A stretch of DNA of 64,000 bases from Galerina marginata (lineage: Eukaryota; Basidiomycota; Agaricomycetes; Agaricales; Galerinaceae), in NCBI GenBank assembly GCA_023014335.1, contig JAECYW010000008.1, positions 2,170,001 through 2,234,000 of the forward strand, written 5' to 3'. Both the position numbers and the translations under genes were made by a program. Under the pieces are notes generated by a model. It saw only the letters and a program-made list of their open reading frames with translations, did not search any database and was not told the origin of the DNA. This document shows, one piece after another, positions 31,763-44,019 of this stretch; position 1 is the stretch's first letter, and the number at the start of each line of letters is the position of its first letter.

Positions 31763-34096
31763 AATGGGCATTTTGGAAATAGTGATAAGGAAAAAAGGTG
31801 AGCTTCGACAAATTTGTAAGCACAGATCGGCAAACCGGTGAGCGGGATTCAGGGGTGCTGATCGCGGATGCTGATCAAAATAGGCGCTCAGGCTTTACCG
31901 CACACGAAAATTCTTCGCAATACTTACTCATATAGGCGTCAAGCTTCCTCGTCCCCATCTCGTTCAGTGTGGGTTTGTTTGATCGCAATTGACGGAATTA
32001 ATTTTACAATACGTCAGGCGTGAGCGCACCCGAGGAGTGACATCGGTGATGGATCAACTTCATCAACAATCTCTTGCAAGTAGACGAGAGACCCAAACCC
32101 ATTCTGGCAGACTGTGACTAGACAGTCGATGATAGAGTATAAATATCAGAACATAAATTTGATAGGTAGTGGCACCAGCCATGATTATTTCCACTACAAA
32201 ATCATACGCTCTCAGTCCCATCATGTTCACCCGCCATCCATCCACGGTCGCTAAGCTGCATGTCCTCCAGTTTCTTGCAATGGCGAACTCAATGCTTAGC
32301 CATGAAGTGTGTTACACCGGGTATCTGGAAGGGGTAAAATTGCAATGGGTAGAAACCCAACTTACCATTTACTGTCAGCTACCATCACTGTTAGTGTCCC
32401 GCCCTCCAGGTAAAGACACGGTTCATATGAACAAAATCTCATGCATGTCCCGTTTGGTGGCCCAGAATTTGACGGAGGTACGGGTTGGAAAAATTCCGAT
32501 TTTACAACCAGAATCGATTCTAGATAAAAATATCACGACCTTGTTATTTAAAAGTCGATGATTACTGTATAAGTTTTAAAGTGATGGTAGAGTCTAAAGG
32601 CGTACACGGACTGAACAACTGGAACCTTCAGTTTATGCACTCTTTTGGTGAAGACGCTCAAGATGTGAGCCATTTCTTCTGTGCAAAAGAAATGAACCTC
32701 GTTGTATCGCAGAAAGTTGATAAAAATTTGAGAAAGCTTTCCGAGTGGATTCGGACATCCTAAAAGTTGTTCAGATACCCGAGTCCTGTCACGAGCAAGG
32801 AGAAACACCTGAGCTTGGTGGGGTGCTTCCGCTGCATTGCATTGGGCTTGTATCACATACCCGCAGACGCGAGCACAGAGACGCCATATAAGTAGCGCGA
32901 ACAAGGGAGGGAATATGACAGGATCGTGTAGAAAGCCAGACTCCATTGACATTGCTATAGTATCAAGTCAGCATGCACAGGCGCCCTGGATCATTGGATG
33001 GTACCAGAAATTGCGTGTGGGGCAGTGTGTAAGTTCCTAGGGTGTGTGTGCAGCGGCATTCAGATGACTCCTGTCATTTTCAGCTTTACCACAATGCATA
33101 CCAAAATGAAAGGCATCAGCGAAATGAAAACGCAACGCTAGTGGCAACACCTGACGAACCTTGTTTAAATGAACACGTTGAATCAGGTGTTTAGGCTCGA
33201 TATAACTCCTCCTTATCGTTATCGCCCTATTGTCTCTCTACTTGCCTAAACCCGATACGTATAGAAGATTAGCTGAACAGTTCATCATTGAAGGGTGAAG
33301 GCCGAAAATAAAGCTCTCGTCACTGAGCGTTCATTGCTAACAATGAGACGGATGTCAGGGATTTCAAGCCGATATTGATGCAATATCGATGCCATGTTGA
33401 CTGGGGCGGATCGATAGCATGAAAGAAGCGCTGTAAATCGACGAGCCTATCAGAGGACATGGCACTGGTAGTACTAGTAGCATCGGCGGCGTAGGACTGT
33501 CTGTGATTGTGGTCGAGAGGAACGGCCGGTGCTCCTTAATATGGTTTGGCACTTCATTTTGTTGAGGTTTTCGTTTCGGAAAGGCGTTTCCGAGATGAAG
33601 ACACTCGAGAAGAAAAACTTTTAGGATGAGGCATATGAACCATGACCGCATATTTCGGGGAGTCTGGAGGCCGGGACCCGGGCAAGATGACTTTCAACAT
33701 GCACTAGCAGCGTACGATCAGCTCGTCCATTATCCGCTTAGGAGAGGATATGCCGAGGAAAACGCTCGAGGCTGTCGTAACAGTGTCTTCATAAAAACTA
33801 GAACGTGATAGTGGGGCGAATGACAGGATGAGGGAAAGTAAGAACAATCGATGTTAATTGAAGGAGGCAAGGCTTGCGACTGTCGTTCCGATGGTCATGC
33901 CCAAGGCCGTATTACAGGTGTCGGCTCGCGACATCTGTGGGTATTGTGCTAGTGCTGGTGTTAATGTCGAAGGTGGCGAGGTATACATGCAGCAGATATC
34001 ACCAAAGGAAGTGTCCATAAGCAATTCATTTTCTCGAGGTTTCTACATGTCCGAGATGGGGATGAACTAGAAGGACTTGCGCGAACAAAAGAAAAG

Positions 34097-34156
34097 AAAG
34101 GGAGAGCTGTTTGTTGCACGTTAATAAAGAGACTCAAAAAAAAAGGGAGAGCTGTT
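34097..34156 (+). mobile_element. possible A-tailed micro-retroinsertion with target-site duplication
   Basis: The 15-bp word AAAGGGAGAGCTGTT occurs at 34097-34111 and exactly again at 34142-34156. Between them lie TGTTGCACGTTAATAAAGAG, then ACTC and a run of A. That is an AATAAA signal followed by an A-tail flanked by direct repeats, the layout of a severely 5'-truncated LINE-mediated insertion. A local duplication is the alternative. Confidence 0.35.
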
Positions 34157-35927
34157 CATAATTAAATGAGCCGACGGTACACATTGCAATTAGCGTAAGA
34201 CCCCGTGGCGTAATTCTCAGCTATGAAGCAAGCTCCGTGGGCCGAGTCATGGCTTCGAGTTATGTCTCGGTGTCAGTCTTGGAACTGCACATCAGGCATC
34301 CAGAAGAAATGGCATGGCATCCGTGTTAACGGTAAAGCGGTCAGCTAAACCGTTCATTGACAATTCAAAATGCATGGCCGACGAGAACGCTCTGGTAATG
34401 AAACGTGATATCAATTAATATCATTTGTTGATGAATTGGTGGACAGAAGGCTTACGAACTTCGTTCCGATAACCATAACAAGTAGTTTGGTAGTTGTTCG
34501 AGCTAGTTTTTTGTTTCGGAAGTGTATAGGCACTTCCGACTCCGAGATGAACGTGGAGTTGGTAGAACCTGGATGATTTGCCTGAAGAAAATGAGTAGAA
34601 TTTGCGTTGGGAGGTTGCCATGGTCTCATAGGGTTTCAAGCAGGCTCTGACTGTTGCGTGTCCGTTGACCAAAACCACGATACCAAGCTTCAGGTAGTGT
34701 GTACCTTTGCAAATTGCTTCTTGCCGATCATCGTAAGTCACCAGGAACTGGGTTCGAGACGGAAGAGCGGAATCTAGAAGCTTGGCCAGGGTCGAGAACG
34801 GCAAGATGTCAATGTTTTATCCGCTATTGTTGGAGTGATACAGATTAGATAGCGGTGGGCTAAGATTAAGGGGTGTACAATTCAAATTTCATAGACGATC
34901 GACGGTTATTCGGTGGGTTGGGGTTGTGACAGAGAATAAAATTTAGCGTCAACATAAGCTGCCAGTGGGAGCTAGACTTTGAGAGTAAGGGTGAGGGTGA
35001 GGCTTTGGCTTCAGACCGAGACTTGAAGTGTGTTTGGAAAGAGAAAGTTTTACTCGAGTCTCGAGCAACCGGAGTCCTTGGGAGGCTTTTGGATGTGGGG
35101 TCGGCGCGGAGAAGATAAAAATAAGTATGATTGAACCAGGAGATACGATCAGAAGTTCGCGTCGATGGGGCAGCACCTCCTATGGGCGAGTTCTCAGGCA
35201 GCATTAACAGCGCTCGAAATTAGATGGGATCACAGGTTATTTTCTGATCGTGTCGAGTGCCAGTGAGGGTAGTGGGCGTTGTAGCGCGTTGGAGAGCGTA
35301 TCATATTGTTCGAGGTCACGGTGTACGTTAGGCGTAAGATAGGCAGGGTCCGACGGGAGATTAACTTGAAGTTAGGATAACGATAGGTATGAATCGTCAC
35401 CATGAACCACAGTGAGACCGATTTGGTAGTCTGCCTCGGTGTAGAGAGCGCCCACCGGGGAAGAAAGATTGCACGATGAGGTGGGTGTCATTTGACCATC
35501 AGGTTTCTTGGCTTCGAAATCCCTTTTGGAAGTGTCTTTGAGGGTTAGAGTATGTATGTTGCTATGACTAGAGCGGCAAGGTTATGTCGAAATAAGAGGT
35601 TGAGCGACGAGGAGGAGAACAAGAGGGCGGGACGACATAGGAATGAATGCGAGTGCGGATGGGAAGCAGTCAATGGATCGATATAGCCTGATTAGGGACG
35701 AGGGAGTCCGAATATGGAAGGGTGATCTGTGACGCTGCTTCTTTGCAGACGACATGGCACACCGACAAAAAAAGAGCCAAAAGGCAGGATGCTCGCACAT
35801 AAGTACCAGCCCCTCCTCAGGCGCATACACCCACCTCCCTCGTCCTCCTCACCCGTTGCGCCGCTGTCTCCCCCTGCGAATCTCCTCTCCGCCGCCGTCT
35901 ACAGTCACTCCCGTCGCTGCCTGACCG

Positions 35928-38699
35928 ATGCCCAGCTCTTCCGTCCTCGCAGCGGGCGTATGCCTTCTCGTCGCGCTTGTCCTCTGGTTTCGAAAGCCTA
36001 AAGCTTCCCCGGCATCTCTGCCACCTGGCCCGAAGCCTGTCCCGCTACTAGGAAATGTAAGAGATCTCACTGCCAAAGAGCTCTGGCTCCCTGCGTCGCA
36101 ATGGGCGAAACAATACGGTCAGCCACTTCCTACTCACGTCTTCCTTGTGCCCGGCTGACTGGCGTTGGGTATGGTGCAGGCGATGTGGTCTATCTGCACC
36201 TTCTCGGGATAGGCCTCGTCTTTGTCAACAGCCCAGAAGCTGCCTCGGATCTCCTCGACAAGCGTGGGTCTATCTACTCCGATAAACCTTCCTTGGTGAT
36301 GGCTGGCGAATTGTGCGTACTTCAGTTTTACTGCTGGTAAACACACTTATATTGAGCTTCCTGCCTCTCTCCGACAGATGCGGCTGCAAAAACATGGTGA
36401 GATTGATTCCTATCCATTTTCACATCCCCTGCTTCGTATGTCGCGCCAAATCCTATCGCGCCGGCGAACCCACGATCGCCACAGAAAAGAAACCGGACTA
36501 ACATCCGACGCGTCTCGTGCTATTGGGTTCCTGTGATCCATCGCTTACATCGTATATGCATGCGCATCACATCATAACCCATACATCTTGCATGTTTGAC
36601 ACTCAACTAACCTCCTCACTCACAGGTCGCCTTCACCGGCTACAACGACCAATCCAAACGCCAACGCCGCCTCCTGCATAAAGCCTTCGGCCTGCCCACC
36701 ATCCCCACCTACCACCCCCTCCTCCTCACTGAAACCAACCATTTCCTGCGGTACCTCGTCGCCTCCCCGTCGGACTACACGAAGCACATCAGGCGGTACG
36801 CCGGCGGGCTCACGCTCTCCGTCGTTTATGGCTACGAGGCACTTTCCAACGATGACGAGTTCCTTGTGCTCGCAGAGGAGTGCGTCAACTTACTCGCGAA
36901 CAGGATCGCGTCGGGGGGTGGGATCTGGCCGGTGGATGTCCTGCCAGTGCTGAGGTATCTGCCGACATGGATGCCTGGGGCAGCGTTTAAGAGGAACGCA
37001 AAGAAGTGGAAGCGGAAGATGGAGGAGTTTGTGGACCGGCCGTATGAATTTGTGAAGAATGGCATGGTTCGGGCTTTTTTTTGTTGGACAGCGGTGCGCA
37101 CATGCTGATGCCGGGTTGGGGTTGTAGAAGTCAGGCAATTATAAGCAGTCTTTCTGCTCTCACCTACTAGAAGACCAGACCATCCAAACAGTGGACAACT
37201 TCGAGTTCGACCTCAAGTGGTCCGCTAACTCGATGTACTCTGGGAGCATCGACACCGTACGTGTCTCTTCTTTCCCTTACGCTTTTCACCACCTGAGCAG
37301 TCTCTCCTGCGCATATATTTTCATTTTCATCTCCCTACTTCGGTAACCCTGACTGACCAACCCAACAGACCATAACCACCGTCTCTCAATTCATGCTCGC
37401 CATGATCCAGCACCCTGAAGCCCAACGGCGGGCCCAGCTCGAGCTCGACAGCGTCGTCGGCACGGACAGACTACCGACATTCGCGGACCGCGCCGCGCTG
37501 CCTTTTGGTGGGTTTCTGTTTCCTTCTTCCTCAGTCACGGCAGATGGGATTTTGAGGTGCAGGATACTGATGGTTGTTTGACAGTGGAGTGCGTGTATAA
37601 AGAGTGTTTGAGATGGGGTGTACCGGTTCCACTCAGTACGTCTTTTTTTTGTTCTCTTTCTGCGGTCTAAGGTCACCGTTGCTTACCTTCATCCCCCCCT
37701 TTTTTTTTCACCTATAGATCTCCCTCATCGCCTGATGGAAGACGACGTATACAACGGGATGCACATACCAAAGGGATCGCTTATCTTTGGGAACATCTGG
37801 TGCGTATCTCGTGTTTCGTCTCTCCTCGACGCCACTACACCATATATGTATACTGATACACTTGACTTTAATCATTCAGGGCGATGCTGCGGAACGAGAC
37901 GATGTACCCCGACCCGGATGCCTTCCGCCCCGAACGATTCCTGGGGGAGGTCAGCCCTGAGATGGAGAGGAGGCGAAATCCGAAGAATTATGTGTTTGGG
38001 TTTGGAAGGAGGTATGCTTTACCCTGCTTTTTCCTCTGTGATCCTCATGGACTCACGTTATGCACCAGACAATGCCCAGGGATGAACCTGGTCGACTCCT
38101 CAGTGTGGCTGCTCATCGCGTCGATGCTCGCGACACTTGATATATCGAAGGCGGTGGACGAGCATGGGAAGATGGTGGAGCCTGTGGTGGTATATGAGAA
38201 CCCGATATTTAGGTGTGTTATTGTTTTACTCGATTTCATGTTGGCTCTTTTGGTTTGGCATGGTTATGTTCGTTGTCATATTCGTTAGGTTTTCTCAGCC
38301 ATGGCCTTTAGGCTCCCGTCGTCATCTTTGTGTTGTCGCTTTCAAGTTCCCTTTTTAAGGCCCCCCCGCGATTTGGTCGTGGATTTTAAACTAGTTTTTC
38401 CCTCTTCCTCGATCTGTTTCTTTTTGGCGTTGTTGTGTTTCTTTGCAATGTTTGCATCACATTGCCATACTTCTTCTGTTCAGTTTCCGCCGGCGAGTTT
38501 CCTGTCCGGAGCTCCTTTGTCTTCTATCTGTGCGATCGTGTATTTTTTCTCATTTTCTCATTTGTTACTGGAATCATCTTTCGACCCTGATTGCTAACTG
38601 ATTGGTTGTAGAATACCAAACCCATTCAAATGCGATATGCGTCCGAGGAACCAGAAAGCCCTGTCGTTGATCCAGCAGTCGGAGGTTCTTGTCGGTTGA
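35928..38699 (+). CDS. microsomal cytochrome P450
   Basis: A haem monooxygenase anchored in the endoplasmic reticulum, with unknown substrate. Eleven exons join in phase (35928-36117, 36180-36312, 36378-36396, 36626-37066, 37128-37256, 37369-37507, 37585-37635, 37718-37799, 37880-38011, 38069-38212, 38612-38699), about 515 aa. An N-terminal membrane anchor (VLAAGVCLLVALVLWF) is followed by the hinge LPPGPKPVPLLGN. The I-helix appears as SGSIDTTITT. The ExxR motif is ECLR (about 357-360). PDAFRPERFL precedes the haem loop FGFGRRQCPGMN, with ligand Cys at about 441. The C-terminus FRIPNPFKCDMRPRN is typical of the mushroom OMST-oxidoreductase-like P450s. Exon 3 is 19 nt and the last intron is about 400 nt, far longer than its neighbours. 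No biosynthetic partner genes are adjacent. Confidence 0.93.
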
Positions 38700-39759
38700 A
38701 GTTTGGCTTTTGGCTATCGCGACAGACACACGCAGACGCATATTGCAGCCGAACCGAAGAGAAGAAAGGAGACCATAAGGTGGGGAGGAGAGGAGAGAGC
38801 AGTCGACAAGCAACCAACCACACATGCAAGCGAGAAAGTACGGCGCAGACAGACAGACAGACAGAAAGCAGAAAGTGACCAGCAAATAGAAGATGTTCAT
38901 ATGTAGCCGACGGTTAGTTACCCATCCATCCAAATTCCAATACCCATACCCACGTAGTTTGTATTATTACTTCGTTATAAATAATTGCATGAGTATCGTT
39001 TTCGTTTTCTGTTTCTATTCTTCTGTGCATATTTCTGCTGCGCATATAGGGGTTTCGGCCTACACATCGGCTACTATTGGAAGGCCTGAGGCCTGAGGGT
39101 TGACTTCATTGATTCAGAATCATTGCCTACCAAGTGTCAATATATATTCTAGACAATATGTGGCTTCTGTAGATCTGTGAATCATAGCTGCTATTTCTAG
39201 CGTTCTTGGAGTTTCGGTCCATTTAAAACGGCCATAACCAGGAAACGAAGTGGAGTCAGATACATACACGGTTAGTTGCAGATACGCGTCCGACATCAAT
39301 TATAGTAATTGCGTGGGTCTGTGTAGCATTTCTTTTTCCGATGTTCAAGCTTCGTTTCTACTACTAAATTCTGTTAGACGACCGGTTCTGTTGGTTATTT
39401 TACGCATATTGTAGGGCTTCTTCGCTTCCTTTCTCATCGTTTATTTTCAAGCCATATTCCCTGCTCAGTGCTGCGCCGAAGAGTGGAAAAAGGCATCTCC
39501 TCTCGCCACTTTATTGACTCCTAGGTTATAGTAGATATGAATCGTTGCTGATAGCTTCGAGGCGAAATGACAACTGCTAGTATGTCGCGATATCATACAA
39601 CGCAGGACATCAGTGTTTCGCTACCCGCCTTCGTTGGCCTCGGGGCTGAGAACCCAACAAAATGCATACGACAGCTAGAGAAGAGATATATTCTGTCGAG
39701 CCCAACTTCTCAATAGTAATTGTACACAGCTACCTTGGTGAATTCTATCAAAATTTAAT
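38700..39759. other. intergenic between P450 and arrestin copy 1
   Basis: This is the convergent 3' flanking region. It contains a (CAGA)5 microsatellite at 38846-38865 and no supported gene. Confidence 0.6.
38846..38865 (+). repeat. (CAGA)5 microsatellite
   Basis: Five perfect CAGA units just downstream of the P450 stop codon. Confidence 0.8.
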
Positions 39760-41415
39760 TTAATCATGGCCACCTGACAAGTAAAAATCGTTGGCAGTCG
39801 TTAACAGGTCGCTTTTCTCCAAGTTATCTGCATCATCCATCTTGTCATTCGGTGTGTAATCAGCAGGTGTCGACATCCTAGGCCTTGGCCCAGGCGCAAA
39901 GGCCGTGACAATATTTATGGGCTGTTGTAAAAGCGAGTGGTCGTGGATCTCCTCCGACTTGATTTTGAAGCCTGAAATATCGAATGGGAATAGAACGACA
40001 GCATACTGCAATCCAATTAGCAGTGAGCGATCTAGTCTAGTCAAATCTCAACAAAACCTGCGACTTACATTGACGCTGAAGTCTCCTATGGCGGAGGTGG
40101 GCACCATGTCGGGCCTGAGGTGGATTTCTCCATGGAGTACCCTCAGCCGGTCCGTCTGATCTTCCGTTTGGCGCCACCAGACGGCGCGCTGAGAGTGGTC
40201 GATTCTGTACAGTGGCCTCTCCGCGGGTGGCTTGCCATGGTGAGCACTGATATGACGTCTCGTGCGGACAGAGATCGCCTCGGGAGAGGAAAGCAGGTCC
40301 AATAACTGGCTGTTGTCGCTTTCTAAGGTCACGACAAGCGGAATAACAGATCCCCTCGTGTATGATAGCTGTTGGATGATATTAATCGCCGATTTGTCCT
40401 TGATAAATAAAGAACTTCACCGGATTAGCGAGGAACAGCTTGAGCACCAGGTCAGCATGTTAATGGGAGCAACGTTTTTCCATATAACTCACTCTACACT
40501 CTGCACGAACAGAATGGTCATTGAACAGAGACCCTTCAATTTGAACTGGCTTTGGAAGGTACCATCCTTCTGGGTCGACTTTTGGCCCGAGAATGGGTGT
40601 CCCTTCCTCATAGGCGAGCCGCCTCAAGGGGGGCAAAGGCGGCGGTTGAACAACTGGAATGTACGCGAAAGGAGTCGACAATCTATCGCAGTAACCGTTA
40701 GCAATGACATCACGGGAGGATGTGTACTAATATACGAACGAGTCGTTGGAGTGCAAAATTCCTTTTCGCACAACTGTTACAATAATTTCGTATCGGATAG
40801 TCGCCCGGATAAATCGTTCGAAAAATGTTTGAGGTAACCGAAACTTCTTTGGCTGGTTATGGGACTCGTCAGCTATCTCCACTTCCTCAGGTAGATCAAT
40901 CGCGAAAGGCCAGGTATATTCTCCATGAAGGGCGGTGTGCGGTTCTTCCTGTGTCCACACTGTGTGAGTCTGGTCGAGAAACGCAGTCCCATGGCTAGCA
41001 TTGGTCGTATAGCCAGCGTAGGGTGCACCCGTGAACATTACTCCTTTGACCTGTCTCGGTCCTGTTACTAAGTGACAGATAAAAGAAGTAGCCCAACACT
41101 CGCCGTTAGGGCAACCGAACTAATAGAGTCAGGTTTCTTCAAGTGCAACTGTATTTTCCCTTTGACCGGGGACCCCTCCACAAATATTGGGGTATCTTGG
41201 AGATGAGGCCCAGCTGTAATGAGAGTCATCACGAGGAAGGGATGCCCTCCCTTAGCAATGGTATAATCAAACTCCTTGGTCACATTTTGGGCAACCTTAT
41301 GAAGCGCAGGATCGGAATGATGGATTTGACCATAGGCAGGAAGTTCTGAGCGAGGATCCGATTTCTCCGTGTACGAAGGTGGCGGCAGGTTTCCAGAGGA
41401 TGCAGCTGAGGCCAT
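39760..41415 (-). CDS. arrestin-like protein, paralog 1
   Basis: Alpha-arrestin-like adaptors link membrane cargo to Nedd4/Rsp5 ubiquitin ligases. The ATG at 41415 opens MASAASSGNLPPPSYTEKSD, which includes a PPxY-type PPSY, then SELPAYGQ. The arrestin N-fold follows over about five exons: IAKGGHPFLVMTLITAG, PIFVEGSPVKGKIQLHLKK, HTVWTQEEPHTALHGEYTWP, FAIDLPEEVE, PKKFRLPQTFFERFIRATIR and YEIIVTVVRKGI. The C-fold shows PPPLPPLRRLAYEEGTPILG, LLDLLSSPEAISVRTRRHIS and LHGEIHLRPDMVPTSAIGDF. The tail INIVTAFAPGPRPRMSTPAD, YTPNDKMDDADNL is conserved among the copies. Length is about 430 aa. Exon borders are approximate. Confidence 0.8.
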
Positions 41416-44019
41416 AGCTGAACAAAAGACGACCAAAGGTGCGTATCATAGGTTTTGGGTAGTAGAGTTTTATACCCGCAAACTCATGATGCATCTAAAT
41501 TTGAGACCAGAGACATCGCCGTTCTGTCTACGGCGAGCGAAGGGTACCACACTGGTCCGAGCTCCCGAAGGTCAAGAATAGTACTCGATGGGCAGCATCA
41601 TAGCGAACTCAATTGTTCAGCATCTTATCTACGCCTGGAGCGTGTGGTGAAAACATCCAGATGACTAGAAAATAGATTAGATTAGGTTTGGACCTTGCGC
41701 TCAGGGGAAGAAAACACCGCCCAGTAATGACAGGCGGCATTGATTCGAGAGAGTCGGGTCTACCAAGGCTTTCATGGGTCAAGCATGATGATGGTGCGTC
41801 GTCTATCCTTCTGCCAGGCACCTCTGACCATTTCATTTTGGCCATGTTTGCTCCGTTGCCCACATCCAAAATAATGCATCCCAGAGCAGATCCACAGCCA
41901 GACTATTCGGGCTGACGCCAGCCTTGGATTTGGTGAGCCATCGCTGAGTTCTTTAGCTATGTCACTTCAAGTTGGCTTGATCGGCGAGAGTGCAAGTCAG
42001 TTATCCCGTCTGAGCAGAGGGACAGGGATCGGTGAAGCAGAAAACCCAGCTTGATGTACTCGACTTCGTTTGTGTTGGAAGGATACGGTGGTGTGAGGTT
42101 TCTGACTATGTATGAGCTCGCCAATTTGGTGATTCTTGTGGAAAGGGGTAGGCACACGTCGTGTATAGATAGCCGGGAGTTAAACATGATATCTCCAACT
42201 GCCATGCTAAATGTCACATTAGCTGATTGTCAGGGATTGATTTCACCTCGGGTCAGAGTAATTAGAACTAAAGTCAGATCTCTGATAGTTTCCTCGATTA
42301 TATGCAATCTCGGACATGCGGTCACGTCCGCCAGAGAAAAACGCGATAAGACACGCCCATCGATGGAGGACATGTAGTCCAAAAAATTCTCCTCTACCGT
42401 CGAGCTAGAATAAATACCATCCTGGGTCTTGGTCGATGAGGTAAACTTCCTAATCATGGTTGAAAATAACAAGAAGTAACAGCGATAGCGCCAGATACGA
42501 TTGTTGTAACAGAAAAGCGCTATCCCCAAGCTCAGTAACTGGTCATGGCGTTAAGTTTGGGTTGTAGCAGGTTGTAGTGTTTTGTAGATTGAGGAAGAGT
42601 GGACATCAGGTCTAGGACTCGAGTACTCACCGGCGCGCGAAAAAGCCGGCCCTGTATAAACAAGCTCGGTTCCCCATTTTTTGTGCTTCACCTCTTACAT
42701 AGTTCTCCCATCAACTATTTTCTGCATTATTCCAGAGTGGACTCTGAGTCTCTGCACGTTGGTCATCGAACTTTGACTCCGACGTTTCTTCTTGTCTCAA
42801 TTCACCCTTCCAGCCTGAGTGGTCATCGGCATGACACGCTAAGAGTGGCAAATCATATGTTGGGTAATCGTCAACCTTCCTCAACTCACTTTGGGCCTAG
42901 TGGAGGTAATTGGGGCTGAGTTGGCACAGATGCGAAGCCCACCATTGCTCTATGCTTCTTCGGTCCATGCTTCGAGATAAATGTTCAACATTAAAATCGT
43001 TGAATCTTCCCTGTAAGAACTGTTGATGTCTATCTTTTTTTTTTCTGATCACATTGAATCGATATTGATTGGTATCGCTACTCTTAGGAGGCCAGTCTTC
43101 CGCGAAGGACGATTCACGGTCATGATGAGGCCTCAAATTTTCTGGAGGGCCCGGGCTGGAGATTGTGGGAAGTCAGTAGCCCAAAGGACTTATGGAGTTA
43201 CTCTCGCAGCAGATAGAACGCAGGCATCTTCATTGTGAAGTAAAATTTAGGTGAATCTTCCACCCTTTCAATGCTTCAACCCAATCTTTCCCTCCGCCGA
43301 CCTCAACATATGAATGATTTGCAGAGAAGTCTACATAATAGTGGCAACGAGAACTTCATGACCGCCAATTTGAACTTAATCTAAAAATCGACGACTCCGT
43401 TCTGGCTCTCACCGGCATGTCATCGTAATGTCATACTGCGTGGCTTGTTAACGGCTTTAAAAAGTGGCACCCTACTGAAGCTCCAAGGCTCAGCAATTCT
43501 TCACCAAGACGTGATTGGGCAGGGACTGACCCCGATGTTAGATTCCCCCAGGACTACTGATCCCATGTCATTTGGGGTTTGTTCTCAACGCTGCTTTTTG
43601 TTTCTATTTGCTTCGCACGACCATCTAGCGGCAAACTCCTGATCACTACTTCCACGACTCGGGTTTTCGAACTCTTCGGCGTCGGTTTGTGGACCTATTT
43701 ATAATAACCGACCGAAATCTGTATGACACGGAAGTTAATCGGCCAAAATTTTCTTCATCTGTAAAGTGGAAATCCACAATGCCGCCCAGCTGGGGAATTC
43801 AGGGAAGGGAAGGAAATGAAGGCCGAGGGAAAAGGAATTGCGACTCTTAGATATTGGAGCATCTCTTCCTTGCACATAAAATCGAGCTCTCAATCGACAT
43901 CTTTTTCCTTTCGCTCCCCGAAAGAGTCGCGCCCTCGTCCCTTTCGCGCCTATCATCAACTGCCCTTGAAATTTTATCACTCCAAACCTAGTGGTTCCCA
44001 ACATTGAAGGCTTGCTAAC
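41416..44019. other. intergenic between arrestin 1 and the DUF6534 gene
   Basis: This is divergent upstream DNA of two genes. It contains the conserved arrestin upstream block at 41595-41647. No other gene is supported: frames at 42051-42377 and 42230-42529 overlap each other antisense and have no family similarity. Confidence 0.55.
41595..41647 (-). promoter_or_regulatory. conserved arrestin upstream block, copy 1
   Basis: On the + strand it begins GCATCATAGCGAACTC and ends CTTATCTACGCCTGGAGCGT. It aligns with the blocks at 47916-47968 and 50599-50650. It lies 180 nt before the arrestin 1 ATG. Confidence 0.45.

Larger units (their letters stand above)
31001..35927. other. gene-poor 4.9-kb region with decayed-looking coding traces
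   Basis: No complete gene can be supported. A 32-bp imperfect tandem repeat lies at 31699-31762. Minus-strand open stretches at 32063-32245 (hydrophobic), 32548-32952, 33364-33651, 34421-34804 and 34866-35204 do not join into a recognisable protein. The minus strand at about 35370-35565 is open for over 60 codons with protein-like composition (AKKPDGQMTPTSSCNLSSPV). A 15-bp direct repeat flanks an A-tailed insert at 34097-34156. Relics of one or more lost minus-strand genes are likely. Confidence 0.45.

Noticed and set aside
34740..34765. GGTTCGAG word resembling a tRNA B box
   Set aside because: No matching A box or acceptor stem is found at the right distance.
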